Below are positions 37,572 through 46,162 of a DNA stretch of 64,000 nt, one piece after another; position 1 is the first letter of the stretch; each line of letters begins with the position of its first letter. The position numbers were made by a program, and so were the translations under genes. The DNA is taken from contig NC_007513.1 in NCBI RefSeq assembly GCF_000012505.1, forward strand, positions 1 through 64,000, written 5' to 3'. The notes beneath the pieces are model-generated. The model saw only the letters and a list, made by a program, of their open reading frames with translations, searched no databases and was not told the origin of the DNA. This DNA comes from Synechococcus sp. CC9902 (GTDB lineage: Bacteria > Cyanobacteriota > Cyanobacteriia > PCC-6307 > Cyanobiaceae).

Positions 37572-37607
37572 GGTGAGATTGCTCTCACCAACTGACTTTT
37601 TAGTCAG
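37572..37607 (-). other. Two adjacent hairpins between the aminotransferase gene and tRNA-Gly
   Basis: GGTGAG/CTCACC (37572-37577 with 37584-37589) and CTGACT/AGTCAG (37592-37597 with 37602-37607, loop TTTT) are perfect six-base-pair stems lying side by side. The second includes the aminotransferase stop codon. On the minus strand no T run follows either stem, so they may stabilise the 3' end or mark a processing point before the tRNA rather than stop transcription. Confidence 0.45.
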
Positions 37608-38752
37608 CTCAGTGCTGCAGATGTTGCTGCAACCCCGGAACCCATTGTGCCTTTGTGCAGCCCTAATGACTGCAAGGTGGCTTCAATGGCCGACACGGCG
37701 GTCAATACATCCCGGTCACACACATATCCCAAATGCCCGATGCGAAACACTTTGCCTTTGAGGTGATCTTGTCCTCCGGCTAAAAGGATGTCGAATTTCT
37801 CCTTCACTGTTTTACGCAGAAGCTCTGCATCTAATCCCTCAGGAGCCACGGCGGTAATGGCGGGACTGCCATGACCTTGGGCTGCAAAGAGGGGTAAACC
37901 GATCGCCTCCATGCCTGCTTGGGCCGCTGCACGATGACGCGCATGGCGCGCAAAAATTGCTTCAAGCCCTTCTTTCTGCATCATCTCGAGCGCCGCTTCA
38001 AGCCCGAAGTAAAGGTTGACCGCTGGTGTGAAGGGGTTGCTGTCTTTTGCAGCCGTTTTCCGATAAGGGCCGAGATCCAAATAAAACTTGGGAAGGTCTG
38101 ACGTTGCGTATGCCGCCCAGGCGCGATCACTCATCGCCACAAAACTGAGACCCGGCGGAAGCATGTACCCCTTCTGGGATCCCGAGGCCACCACGTCTAG
38201 TCCCCAGGCATCCATGGGCACGTTGCAGGCGCCAAGGCTGGTGACGCAGTCCGCAATCGTCAGGGCAGTCCCGTGCGCTTTGACATAGCGAGCAATGGTC
38301 TCGAGGTCGTTGATAACGCCCGTGGACGTTTCCGAGTGGGTCAGGATGACGGCCTTGATTTGCTTCTCGGTATCGGCTTCAAGCGCAGCCCGGAAGGCTT
38401 CGGTGTCGAGCGGTTGTCCCCATTCCGCTGTCACCACGTCCACCTCAAGTCCGTAGGCGCGAGCCACCTTTACCCAACGCTCCCCAAACTTGCCGTTGTC
38501 TCCACAGAGAACTTTGTCGCCACGGCTGAGGGTATTAATCATTCCGGCTTCCATGGCTGCCGTGCCACTGCCCGTGATGACGAGCACATCGCTGCTGGTT
38601 TGATGCAGCCATTTCAATTGCTCCGTCGTGCGTCGCACGATGGTTTGGAACTCACCGCTGCGGTGACCAATGGGATGACGTCCCATTGCCTTCAGCACCG
38701 TTTCGGGAACCGGGGTCGGTCCCGGAATCATCAAGGTGAGTTTGTCCTGCAT
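37604..38752 (-). CDS. Class V aminotransferase (alanine/serine--glyoxylate type)
   Basis: A PLP enzyme of 382 residues from ATG at 38752. The cofactor lysine is Lys194 in ASGSQKGYMLPPG. Also seen are MIPGPTPVPETVL at the N-terminus, GSGTAAMEAG (61-70), THSETSTGV and ADCVTSLGAC. This pattern is that of serine or alanine:glyoxylate aminotransferases, which act in the photorespiratory glycolate pathway in cyanobacteria, and also of soluble hydrogenase small-subunit-named homologues. The frame extends to 38797, but the added residues are not family-like. Confidence 0.92.
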   Translation of the reverse strand: MQDKLTLMIPGPTPVPETVLKAMGRHPIGHRSGEFQTIVRRTTEQLKWLHQTSSDVLVITGSGTAAMEAGMINTLSRGDKVLCGDNGKFGERWVKVARAYGLEVDVVTAEWGQPLDTEAFRAALEADTEKQIKAVILTHSETSTGVINDLETIARYVKAHGTALTIADCVTSLGACNVPMDAWGLDVVASGSQKGYMLPPGLSFVAMSDRAWAAYATSDLPKFYLDLGPYRKTAAKDSNPFTPAVNLYFGLEAALEMMQKEGLEAIFARHARHRAAAQAGMEAIGLPLFAAQGHGSPAITAVAPEGLDAELLRKTVKEKFDILLAGGQDHLKGKVFRIGHLGYVCDRDVLTAVSAIEATLQSLGLHKGTMGSGVAATSAALS

Positions 38753-38826
38753 GGCGTGGGGAATGCCGATCCGCGACTCTAGAAAACAGCACCGCATCCG
38801 TCATCGACACCGTCTCTCCAGATTCA

Positions 38827-39915
38827 GTGAGTTCAGGGCTGACCCTCCCGGTCTGGGTCGCAGCAGCAGCAAAGGCGTCCTTGCATGCTCTGCTCGGTCA
38901 ACCCTTCGCCGCTCAGGCGTCGGTAAGCCTTCCTGATCGACCCGCTCCCCTTCTGGTGCCTGTGATCTCAGCGGCACGGCTGGATGGTGGTGAACAGGCT
39001 TTGGCGATCAGCCGTTGCGATCCAGGTCCAGGCCTGGACCTCACCCGTGATTTAGAAATTTGGGTTCGTGTGTCTTGGACACCTGACAAGCAGGCGGGAC
39101 TCACGCTGTTGGCGGGAGCCGGCGTCGGGACGAGGGGAGCGGGTGGCGATCTTTGTGTTTCGGCTTATGCCCGCGATCTTCTTGAGCGCAATCTCCTGCC
39201 CTTGGATCGTGGCCTCACCGTTGAGGTTGTGCTTCCAAAGGGCCGAGAGCTTGCCTTGCGAACGAGTAATGCGGCGTTTGGGGTGGTGGATGGGCTGGCC
39301 TTGATTGGTACCCAAGCTGAGGTGCAGCGCAGTGCAGCGCCAGACCAGCTGAAGCAGGTGTTGTTGGATTTGGCCCAACTCACGGGAGATCCCGAATTTC
39401 GGGGCGATCTCATCTTGGTGATTGGGGAAAATGGTTTGGATTTGGCGCGTCAGGCCCAGTTGGCGCCGTTACTCAAGGTGGGGAATTGGCTTGGTCCGGT
39501 GCTCGTGGCCGCGGCCGAGGCAGGGGTCCAAAACCTGTTGTTACTGGGTTATCACGGCAAATTAATCAAATTGGCTGGTGGGATTTTCCACACACACCAT
39601 CACCTTGCCGACGGACGCCTGGAGGTGCTCACAGCCCTTGGTTTCGATGCAGGACTGTCGCTTCAACAGTTGCGGTTGCTTCGTCATGCCCAGTCGGTGG
39701 AGCAGGCCTTCAAGGCTTTGGCGGCAGTGAATCCAGCGATGGCAGAGCAGCTAGGGCAGCAGCTGGCCTTGGCCGTTGAACAACGGAGCCAGGCTTACGT
39801 GGCCCGCTATGGAGATTGGCCAATGCGGATTGGTGCCGTTTTGTTTGATCGCAACCGCCATTTGCGTTGGCGAGGACCGGTCGCGGGAGAGCGCTTCTTT
39901 ACGCTGATGGATTGA
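38827..39915 (+). CDS. cbiD: Cobalt-precorrin-5B (C1)-methyltransferase
   Basis: CbiD methylates C1 of the corrin ring in the anaerobic route to cobalamin-type cofactors. The 362-residue protein shows the N-terminal [16 protein letters not shown] helix, VGVGT-like [32 protein letters not shown] and the late [26 protein letters not shown], all CbiD blocks. The start is GTG at 38827, 74 bases from the divergent aminotransferase. Marine Synechococcus makes pseudocobalamin, and QueG in this window also needs a corrin. Confidence 0.94.
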   Translation: MSSGLTLPVWVAAAAKASLHALLGQPFAAQASVSLPDRPAPLLVPVISAARLDGGEQALAISRCDPGPGLDLTRDLEIWVRVSWTPDKQAGLTLLAGAGVGTRGAGGDLCVSAYARDLLERNLLPLDRGLTVEVVLPKGRELALRTSNAAFGVVDGLALIGTQAEVQRSAAPDQLKQVLLDLAQLTGDPEFRGDLILVIGENGLDLARQAQLAPLLKVGNWLGPVLVAAAEAGVQNLLLLGYHGKLIKLAGGIFHTHHHLADGRLEVLTALGFDAGLSLQQLRLLRHAQSVEQAFKALAAVNPAMAEQLGQQLALAVEQRSQAYVARYGDWPMRIGAVLFDRNRHLRWRGPVAGERFFTLMD

Positions 39916-39947
39916 CGCTTGTCGCAGCGCGACACCTTCTTGGATCG

Positions 39948-41534
39948 ATGTCCCAGCCCTCGTCCGACGGTCAGCGTCAGCCGGCCATCGTCATCCTCGA
40001 CTTTGGTTCTCAATATTCCGAACTGATCGCCCGTCGTGTTCGAGAAACCGAGGTGTTTTCGGTGGTGATCGGATACAGCACTACGGCGGATGAGCTGCGT
40101 CGGATGGCCCCGAAGGGAATCATCTTGAGTGGTGGACCGAGCTCGGTGTACGCAGAGCATGCACCGGTTTGTGATCCTGCGATATGGGATCTCGGTATCC
40201 CGGTGTTGGGGGTTTGTTATGGCATGCAGCTGATGGTTCAGCAGCTGGGGGGTGCTGTTGAGGCGGCCACTGGTAAGGCGGAATACGGCAAGGCTCCTTT
40301 GGAGGTGGATGACCCCACCGACCTGCTCAACAACGTGGAGAACGGTTCCACCATGTGGATGAGCCATGGCGACTCGGTGAAGGCCTTGCCAGAGGGCTTC
40401 GTGCGTTTGGCCCACACTGCAAATACGCCTGAAGCTGCGGTCGCCAATCTTGAGCGCAAGTTTTACGGCGTGCAGTTTCATCCAGAGGTGGTGCATTCCA
40501 CCTGTGGGATGGCTTTGATTCGCAATTTTGTGAATCACATATGTGGCTGTGAGCAGGATTGGACCACCAATGCCTTCATTGATGAAGCGGTGGCTTTGGT
40601 GCGTGAACAGGTGGGACAAAAGCGGGTTTTGTTGGCTCTCTCTGGAGGGGTTGACTCCTCAACCCTCGCTTTTCTGTTGAAAAAAGCGATTGGTGATCAG
40701 CTCACTTGCATGTTCATTGATCAGGGCTTTATGCGGAAAGGAGAGCCTGAATTCTTGATGGAATTTTTTGATCAAAAATTCAACATTAATGTGGAATATA
40801 TCAATGCACGTAAGCGCTTTATTGACAAACTAAAAGGCATTACTGATCCGGAAGATAAACGCAAAATTATTGGCACGGAATTCATTCGAGTTTTTGAGGA
40901 AGAGAGCAAGCGCCTCGGACCATTCGATTATTTGGCTCAGGGCACGCTCTACCCCGATGTGATTGAAAGTGCAGGTACCAACGTTGATCCGAAAACGGGT
41001 GAGCGTGTGGCCGTAAAGATCAAGAGCCACCACAATGTTGGCGGCTTGCCAAAAGATTTGCGATTCAAGTTAGTAGAACCCCTGCGCAAATTGTTTAAAG
41101 ATGAAGTGCGCAAAGTGGGTCGCAACTTGGGGCTGCCAGAGGAGATTGTGAGGCGTCATCCCTTTCCTGGGCCTGGGTTGGCGATTCGAATCCTTGGCGA
41201 AGTGACGGATGAAAAGCTCAACTGCCTCCGTGATGCTGATTTGATCGTCCGGGAGGAGATTCGTGATGCCGGGCTCTATCACGACATATGGCAGGCCTTC
41301 GCTGTTTTATTGCCTGTTCGTTCTGTGGGGGTGATGGGTGATCAGCGCACCTATGCTTGGCCGATTGTGCTTCGTTGTGTCTCTAGTGAAGACGGAATGA
41401 CGGCCGACTGGTCGCGTCTTCCTTACGACCTGATGGAGAGGATTTCCAATCGAATTGTCAACGAGGTGAAAGGGGTGAACCGTGTAGTGATGGACATCAC
41501 CAGCAAGCCTCCTGGCACAATTGAGTGGGAATAG
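39948..41534 (+). CDS. guaA: GMP synthase (glutamine-hydrolysing)
   Basis: GuaA converts XMP to GMP. From ATG at 39948 it is 528 residues. The class-I glutaminase has GVCYGMQLM near residue 88 and the HPEVVHS histidine-glutamate pair near 175. The ATP pyrophosphatase has [11 protein letters not shown] near 232, and the dimerisation domain ends KPPGTIEWE. All blocks are complete. The frame is open to 39867, but the true N-terminus is [24 protein letters not shown]. It is 32 bases downstream of cbiD; the next stretch becomes AT-rich. Confidence 0.97.
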   Translation: MSQPSSDGQRQPAIVILDFGSQYSELIARRVRETEVFSVVIGYSTTADELRRMAPKGIILSGGPSSVYAEHAPVCDPAIWDLGIPVLGVCYGMQLMVQQLGGAVEAATGKAEYGKAPLEVDDPTDLLNNVENGSTMWMSHGDSVKALPEGFVRLAHTANTPEAAVANLERKFYGVQFHPEVVHSTCGMALIRNFVNHICGCEQDWTTNAFIDEAVALVREQVGQKRVLLALSGGVDSSTLAFLLKKAIGDQLTCMFIDQGFMRKGEPEFLMEFFDQKFNINVEYINARKRFIDKLKGITDPEDKRKIIGTEFIRVFEEESKRLGPFDYLAQGTLYPDVIESAGTNVDPKTGERVAVKIKSHHNVGGLPKDLRFKLVEPLRKLFKDEVRKVGRNLGLPEEIVRRHPFPGPGLAIRILGEVTDEKLNCLRDADLIVREEIRDAGLYHDIWQAFAVLLPVRSVGVMGDQRTYAWPIVLRCVSSEDGMTADWSRLPYDLMERISNRIVNEVKGVNRVVMDITSKPPGTIEWE

Positions 41535-41578
41535 TTTAGGATTCAAAAAACGTAGACTGTCATTCAAATGTGGCATTT

Positions 41579-41644
41579 CACGTAGGGTTCTTCGTGACGG
41601 AGTGACAGGACATGTCAGGTGCTCTGATTCACGTAAATTACGTG
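41579..41644. promoter_or_regulatory. Cluster of palindromes upstream of the methyltransferase gene
   Basis: Within 66 bases lie a first TTCACGT half-site with a distant CGTG (41578-41596), the eight-base palindrome GACATGTC (41609-41616) inside TGACA/TGTCA (41603-41617), and CACGTAA-A-TTACGTG (41630-41644), a perfect seven-base inverted repeat. The next gene starts 74 bases after. These may be operator sites for a dimeric regulator. Confidence 0.4.
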
Positions 41645-41717
41645 CAACATTTTCACCTTCTCCATAGAGAAATCGTTTTTTTACTTCCTCGATCTTTTTA
41701 TTATTAGTAATTCTGAT

Positions 41718-42437
41718 ATGTCGCCCCCTTCCTCCTCTGTTGGTTTTCAGGGCGACGAGTTCCTGCGTGGTGAGGCGGATGCTTGGTTCGAGCGCAACCA
41801 TTCGCACGGAAAGGTTTCGTCCGCGATGCGATTGCTTGGCGAATGGTGTGCCCCTCATAAGAGTGAGGTTGGGCGGATTTTGGAGATTGGTGCTGGTACT
41901 GGTCTTCCACTCGCGTTTCTATCTGACTTCTTAGAGGCGGATGGTGTTGGGATTGAACCTTCCAAGCAGGCAGTTGAGAACTGGGAAACCCTTCGTCACG
42001 AAGTAGGTGGTGGCGCTCGTGTCTCTATGAGTGTTGGTCTCGCAAGTGACTTACCCTTCGAAGACAAATCTTTTGACTTGGTTTTATTTGGTTTTTGCCT
42101 TTATCTTGTCGATAGATCGCTCTTATATCGTGCAGTCGCAGAAGCAGACAGGGTTTTGAGGGATGGCGGTTTTCTTGCCATTCACGAGTTTGATTCTCAA
42201 AGTGCTTATGCTAATGAATACTCTCATAGGCAGGGAATTCTTTCCTACAAAAACGATTATTCCAATATCTTTACTTCTAGTGGTCACTATTATCTAGTCT
42301 CAAAGCACTCGCATGCGCATTTGGCAGAACACTTTGCCCCAGATATTGATGAGCGAGTTTCACTATCTTTGTTGTATAAGCAAGAGAGTGCTGTCTATGC
42401 CTTTGGGCGGCGTTTTCCTCGCTCTTCTGGTTCTTGA
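41718..42437 (+). CDS. Class I SAM-dependent methyltransferase
   Basis: A 239-residue Rossmann methyltransferase. Motif I is ILEIGAGTGLPLA at 54-66, the acidic ribose-binding residue is Glu80 in VGIEPS, and post-motif VLFGFCLYLVDR with LRDGGFLAIHEFD completes the family pattern of small-molecule or UbiE-like enzymes. The substrate is not evident. The DNA is visibly richer in A and T than the flanking core genes, and the codon use shifts with it. It sits between guaA and a sulfotransferase-like gene in what looks like a strain-variable insertion. Confidence 0.88.
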   Translation: MSPPSSSVGFQGDEFLRGEADAWFERNHSHGKVSSAMRLLGEWCAPHKSEVGRILEIGAGTGLPLAFLSDFLEADGVGIEPSKQAVENWETLRHEVGGGARVSMSVGLASDLPFEDKSFDLVLFGFCLYLVDRSLLYRAVAEADRVLRDGGFLAIHEFDSQSAYANEYSHRQGILSYKNDYSNIFTSSGHYYLVSKHSHAHLAEHFAPDIDERVSLSLLYKQESAVYAFGRRFPRSSGS

Positions 42438-42498
42438 CTTCTGTGTGTAACCCGTCGTCTCCTGCATGCTTTCTGAGGTTTAATTTGCGTGACCTGCT

Positions 42499-42518
42499 TT
42501 CACGTGAGTTTTACGTGG
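42499..42518. promoter_or_regulatory. CACGT inverted repeat upstream of the sulfotransferase-like gene
   Basis: TTCACGT with ACGTG at 42513-42517 forms an inverted repeat CACGT-N7-ACGTG (42501-42517), sharing TTCACGT with the sites at 41578 and 41629. It lies 60 bases before the next gene's start, matching the position of the other cluster. The shared motif suggests one regulator, but only by inspection. Confidence 0.35.
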
Positions 42519-42576
42519 AGAAGTTTATGCTTAGTACTCATGATAGAACTAAAACTCTCGGCATCGTTGTTATCGA

Positions 42577-43260
42577 ATGGGAATGATGCCTGCGTTAGCT
42601 TGGCCTTGGACGATTGGTCGAACTTTGCGTCAGCAAGGTAATCCAATCAGGGCTAATGCATCTCGACGCATTTTTCTAATTGGCCACAATAAATGTGGAA
42701 CACGATCCTTTAATAAGCTTCTCAATAAGAATGGATATAGTTCGATTCATTACGATAAAGGTCGTTTAGCGAAGCGCATTCAAGCAAACTTTATTTTTTC
42801 TCGTCCACTTCTTGATGGTGTCGATCAATACTGTGGTTATACCGATATGGAACTTTGTGGAGAGTTCTATGCCTATCGCCTTTTCCCTCTTTTAGATCTG
42901 CAATATCCCGGGTCTTGTTTTATCTATAATACGCGTGATGTGAGTCGTTGGGTCGATTCTCGCTTGAACCATCGCAGCGGTAAATATGCCCGCACCTATT
43001 TGAAGCGAATGCAGCGGGCATTTGAGGATTCAAGCCTCACGATGGACGACTTGCGTCAGCATTGGCACGAGGCCTGGCAGCGGCATGACGCTGATTTGCG
43101 GAGTTACTTCGCTGGGCGAAACAATTTTTTTGCGTTTGATATCACCGTCCCCCAAGAGCAAGCTGCGCTTTGCCGTTTTTTGCGTCGACGGGGCTACCGC
43201 ATCCGTGGCAATGCGTTGCCCCACTCCGGAGCTCGCCCATCGCCCGTCGAAAATCGATGA
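42577..43260 (+). CDS. Sulfotransferase-like protein
   Basis: A 227-residue protein resembling PAPS-dependent sulfotransferases. FLIGHNKCGTRSFNKLL (33-49) has the form of the 5'-phosphosulfate loop, and FIYNTRDVSRWVDSRLNHR (about 114-132) fits the 3'-phosphate-binding strand with its conserved Arg and Ser. The core length is short but plausible. The substrate may be a surface glycan or lipid. The frame begins at MGMMPALAWPW; the first 20 residues may be non-native. The base composition is AT-rich like the methyltransferase, and both appear accessory. Confidence 0.82.
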   Translation: MGMMPALAWPWTIGRTLRQQGNPIRANASRRIFLIGHNKCGTRSFNKLLNKNGYSSIHYDKGRLAKRIQANFIFSRPLLDGVDQYCGYTDMELCGEFYAYRLFPLLDLQYPGSCFIYNTRDVSRWVDSRLNHRSGKYARTYLKRMQRAFEDSSLTMDDLRQHWHEAWQRHDADLRSYFAGRNNFFAFDITVPQEQAALCRFLRRRGYRIRGNALPHSGARPSPVENR

Positions 43261-43318
43261 GTGAAGTGCTGGCGACCATCGCCGATCGCCGATACCTTGG
43301 GCCACCGGCCTTGGCTTC

Positions 43319-43930
43319 GTGACGGCGACTCAACAGCAGGATCTGCAATTGCAGCGGCGGCTGCAGCAGGACAGCATTCAGCTCGGTGGTCGCACGATTT
43401 ACCTCAATCCGTTCTTGTATTGGCGCCGGTTCGATAGCAATACCGACCGCTGGCTTCGGGAACCTGGTCAGCTCACGGACGATCAGACCCGAGTTAACCG
43501 CAGCCGTTTTTATCCAGAGCTCGACTGGACTGGTTTGGATGAGCATCAAACCGCTGTCTATGACGGAGCAGTGGAAATGTTCCTCAAGAGCTTGGATTTG
43601 ATCAGCACCTTCCATCCGGAATTGGGGGCCGGTCAGATGTTGGAGGTGGAACGCAAGATGACCATCACCAAAAAGCGGGCGTTTGAGCGTTGGGTCGATA
43701 AAGCGATCCGCAGACGTCAACGGGACGAATATCGCGAAACCCGTCGCTTTGAGCGCAGTCGTGTTTGGCGTGAGTGGCGTGAGTGGATCGCGATGGACAC
43801 GACCCAAAAAGCGTTGGTGCCTCTGGTCATGCTCATGGTGCTGGGTGGAGTGGCGGGTTGGTCCTTTGGAGCAGCGCAGTCAGCTTGTCCAACACTGTCG
43901 CTGCCTTCAGGACAGACTGGAGTTCGTTGA
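43319..43930 (+). CDS. Cyanobacterial hypothetical protein with C-terminal membrane anchor
   Basis: A 203-residue protein starting with GTG. Most is soluble and charged (TIYLNPFLYWRRFDSNTDRWLREPGQ; KRAFERWVDKAIRRRQRDEYRETRRFERSRVWREWREW), with a long basic helix before a single hydrophobic helix (about 169-187, LVPLVMLMVLGGVAGW). The basic patch suggests contact with nucleic acid or membrane lipid. No family was identified. It marks the return to the core gene order after the AT-rich insertion. Confidence 0.75.
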   Translation: MTATQQQDLQLQRRLQQDSIQLGGRTIYLNPFLYWRRFDSNTDRWLREPGQLTDDQTRVNRSRFYPELDWTGLDEHQTAVYDGAVEMFLKSLDLISTFHPELGAGQMLEVERKMTITKKRAFERWVDKAIRRRQRDEYRETRRFERSRVWREWREWIAMDTTQKALVPLVMLMVLGGVAGWSFGAAQSACPTLSLPSGQTGVR

Positions 43931-43939
43931 CTCGGCCCG

Positions 43940-44311
43940 ATGGCCACTGATTCCGGTTCCGACAATCCTTTAGATCAACTGCGTTTGTCGCTCATGCAGG
44001 ACGTCCTGCCCGTCGGCTTAGCGGTGTTCGAACGGGCGCGTCAGGGGGGGGCTGGTCGTGTCGCTGAGGTCTTCACTGGGGGATCGACTGACCCGATAGC
44101 TGAGTTGCGCCAGGAGGGGGAGCCTGTGGCTCGCGACGTCCGTGAACAATTGGACTCCGTCAGTCCGGGGCTTGGTAATCCGGTGATGCCCGTCAGTGTC
44201 TCTGTCGAAGAACCCAATACAACCTCCGATGAGCGAGATGATTTGAATCTGGCGTTGCAACGGATCGAGAACCGTCTGGATGCGTTGCGTCGGCTGCTTC
44301 CGGCAGATTGA
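43940..44311 (+). CDS. Hypothetical protein, 123 residues
   Basis: A soluble protein with an N-terminal helical part (NPLDQLRLSLMQDVLPVGLAVFERARQGGAGRVAEVF) and a C-terminal helix (DDLNLALQRIENRLDALRRLL) separated by a Pro/Ser-rich linker. No motif is recognised. Its start is ATG, nine bases after the previous stop, and its stop is three bases before pbp2, so these three genes likely share a transcript; a link to cell-wall elongation is possible but not shown. Confidence 0.72.
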   Translation: MATDSGSDNPLDQLRLSLMQDVLPVGLAVFERARQGGAGRVAEVFTGGSTDPIAELRQEGEPVARDVREQLDSVSPGLGNPVMPVSVSVEEPNTTSDERDDLNLALQRIENRLDALRRLLPAD

Positions 44312-44314
44312 GGC

Positions 44315-46162
44315 ATGGCTTCTGCCCAGCAGCGTCAGACCGGATTGCGGCAACAGCCACTGGTGCTGTTGATGGTGGTGCTGGTGTTTTGCTCCGCCAT
44401 GGTCAGCCGACTGGTGTGGATGCAGTTGTTGGAGGGGCCACGGTTTAAGGAACTTGCTGATGAGAACCGGATTCGCCTCGTTCCACGGTCGCCGATTCGA
44501 GGACGGCTGTTGGATCGCAAGGGTCGTGTTTTGGCGACGAGCAAGCTCACATATTCCCTGTATCTCGAGCCACGCTTGGTGAGTGATGTCGATTGGCCTG
44601 AATTACGCAATCGACTGACATCACTGTTGAATCTGGACCCTTTGCTGTTGGACCAGCGACGCGATCGTGGGACAGATCGGGATGGCTATCGCACGACCTT
44701 GATGCTCGATCTCAAGCCAGAACAGGTCCTGCGTTTTCGTGAACAGGCCTTGGCTTTGCGAGGGGCGCAAGTGGACGTCGACATCCTGCGTTTTTATCCC
44801 CATGGCAGCCTCGCTGCCCATGCTTTGGGATACACCCAACCGATTACGGAATCTGAGTACGACGCCTTGGTGGAGAAGGGCTACAAGATCCGTGATCGCA
44901 TTGGTCGGACCGGTGTCGAAGCGGCCTATGAGACCCATTTGCGCGGCAAGTGGGGCGGTCAGATGTTGGAGGTGAATGCGATGGGGGAAGTGCAGCGCAA
45001 CCTTGGCGACCGCCCCTCGGAGTCGGGACAGGATCTCACGCTTACGGTGGATTTGGATCTGCAACGTGCTGCAGAGCAAGCGTTGGCGAACAAGCCTGGA
45101 GGGGCTGTCGTAGCGCTGGAAGCCAAGACGGGCGCTGTACTGGCCTTGGCAAGTAAGCCTGGCTTTGATCCAAACTTTTTTTCCAAGCTGATCACAACGC
45201 AAAAGGAGTACGACGCTCTTTTTTTAAATCCGAAAAAGCCTCTGCTCAGTCGGGCGATGAATCCCTACGACCCTGGCAGCACCTGGAAGCCCGTCACAGC
45301 GATGGCTGGCATGGAATCTGGAAAGTTCCCTCCGACAACCAAGCTCCATACCCAAGCTTGCATCACCTATGGAGGCCATTGTTTTCCTGATCACAACGGT
45401 GCTGGTTTTGGTCATATCGGCTATGCCGACGCCTTGCGCTTTTCAAGCAACACTTTTTTCTACCAAGTGGGCGTTGGAGTGGGATCTCGGGCCCTAAAAA
45501 AGGCGGCAAATCAACTGGGCTTTCAGCAAAAAACTGGGATCGAGATCGACTGGGAAGAGAGTGTGGGTCTTGTTGGGGATGAGGATTGGGCTGAGAAGGG
45601 CCGTGGCTGGGCCGACCCTGGCAGTACGCCCTGGATCCCTGAAGACATGGCCAGTGCGTCGATCGGTCAGTCGGTGGTGCAAATCACGCCGTTGCAGTTG
45701 GCTCGTGCCTACGCCGTGTTTGCCAATGGTGGTTGGTTGGTGACGCCGCACTTAGCGAAGGGTGAGATTGATTGGATGGCACCGCAGTACCGGCGTGCTG
45801 TTCTGATCAAGCCATCCACGTTGAACACGATCCGAAAGGGTTTGCGCAAGGTGGTGGAAGACGGCACGGGCTATGGCTTGAATGGCCCGGGGATTCCCCT
45901 TGCTGCTGGAAAAACGGGTACTGCCGAAGACAGCACTGGCGGACCAGACCATGCGTGGTTTGGCTGTTATGCCCCGTATCCCGACGGCAAAATTGTTGTT
46001 GTGGCCTTTGCCCAGAACACCCCAGGAGGTGGTTCCGTTCACGCGTTGCCAATGGCGAAGAAAGTTCTGGCCGCGTGGGAACAATCCCGCAAAAAAGCTG
46101 ACTCTTCAGGCAGCAGCGTCCAGCGTCCCTTGGCTGAGGACGTCGCGGTAATAGCCCCGTAG
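44315..46162 (+). CDS. mrdA: Penicillin-binding protein 2
   Basis: A 615-residue transpeptidase of the elongation-type class B PBPs. A single membrane anchor (about 17-38, PLVLLMVVLVFCSAMVSRLVW) is followed by the dimerisation domain and the transpeptidase. PGSTWKPVTAM gives the catalytic Ser near residue 321, SSN (RFSSNTFFYQ) and KTGTAED near 533 complete the active site. It builds the lateral wall with RodA. The 3' end overlaps the convergent sqdX by 57 bases. The protein is longer at the C-terminus than many family members by a short Ser/Lys tail. Confidence 0.95.
   Translation: MASAQQRQTGLRQQPLVLLMVVLVFCSAMVSRLVWMQLLEGPRFKELADENRIRLVPRSPIRGRLLDRKGRVLATSKLTYSLYLEPRLVSDVDWPELRNRLTSLLNLDPLLLDQRRDRGTDRDGYRTTLMLDLKPEQVLRFREQALALRGAQVDVDILRFYPHGSLAAHALGYTQPITESEYDALVEKGYKIRDRIGRTGVEAAYETHLRGKWGGQMLEVNAMGEVQRNLGDRPSESGQDLTLTVDLDLQRAAEQALANKPGGAVVALEAKTGAVLALASKPGFDPNFFSKLITTQKEYDALFLNPKKPLLSRAMNPYDPGSTWKPVTAMAGMESGKFPPTTKLHTQACITYGGHCFPDHNGAGFGHIGYADALRFSSNTFFYQVGVGVGSRALKKAANQLGFQQKTGIEIDWEESVGLVGDEDWAEKGRGWADPGSTPWIPEDMASASIGQSVVQITPLQLARAYAVFANGGWLVTPHLAKGEIDWMAPQYRRAVLIKPSTLNTIRKGLRKVVEDGTGYGLNGPGIPLAAGKTGTAEDSTGGPDHAWFGCYAPYPDGKIVVVAFAQNTPGGGSVHALPMAKKVLAAWEQSRKKADSSGSSVQRPLAEDVAVIAP

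Noticed and set aside
42527-42586. Leader-peptide-like frame before the sulfotransferase-like gene
   Set aside because: Only 19 codons, ending over the downstream start, with no repeated codon or attenuator hairpin to mark regulation.
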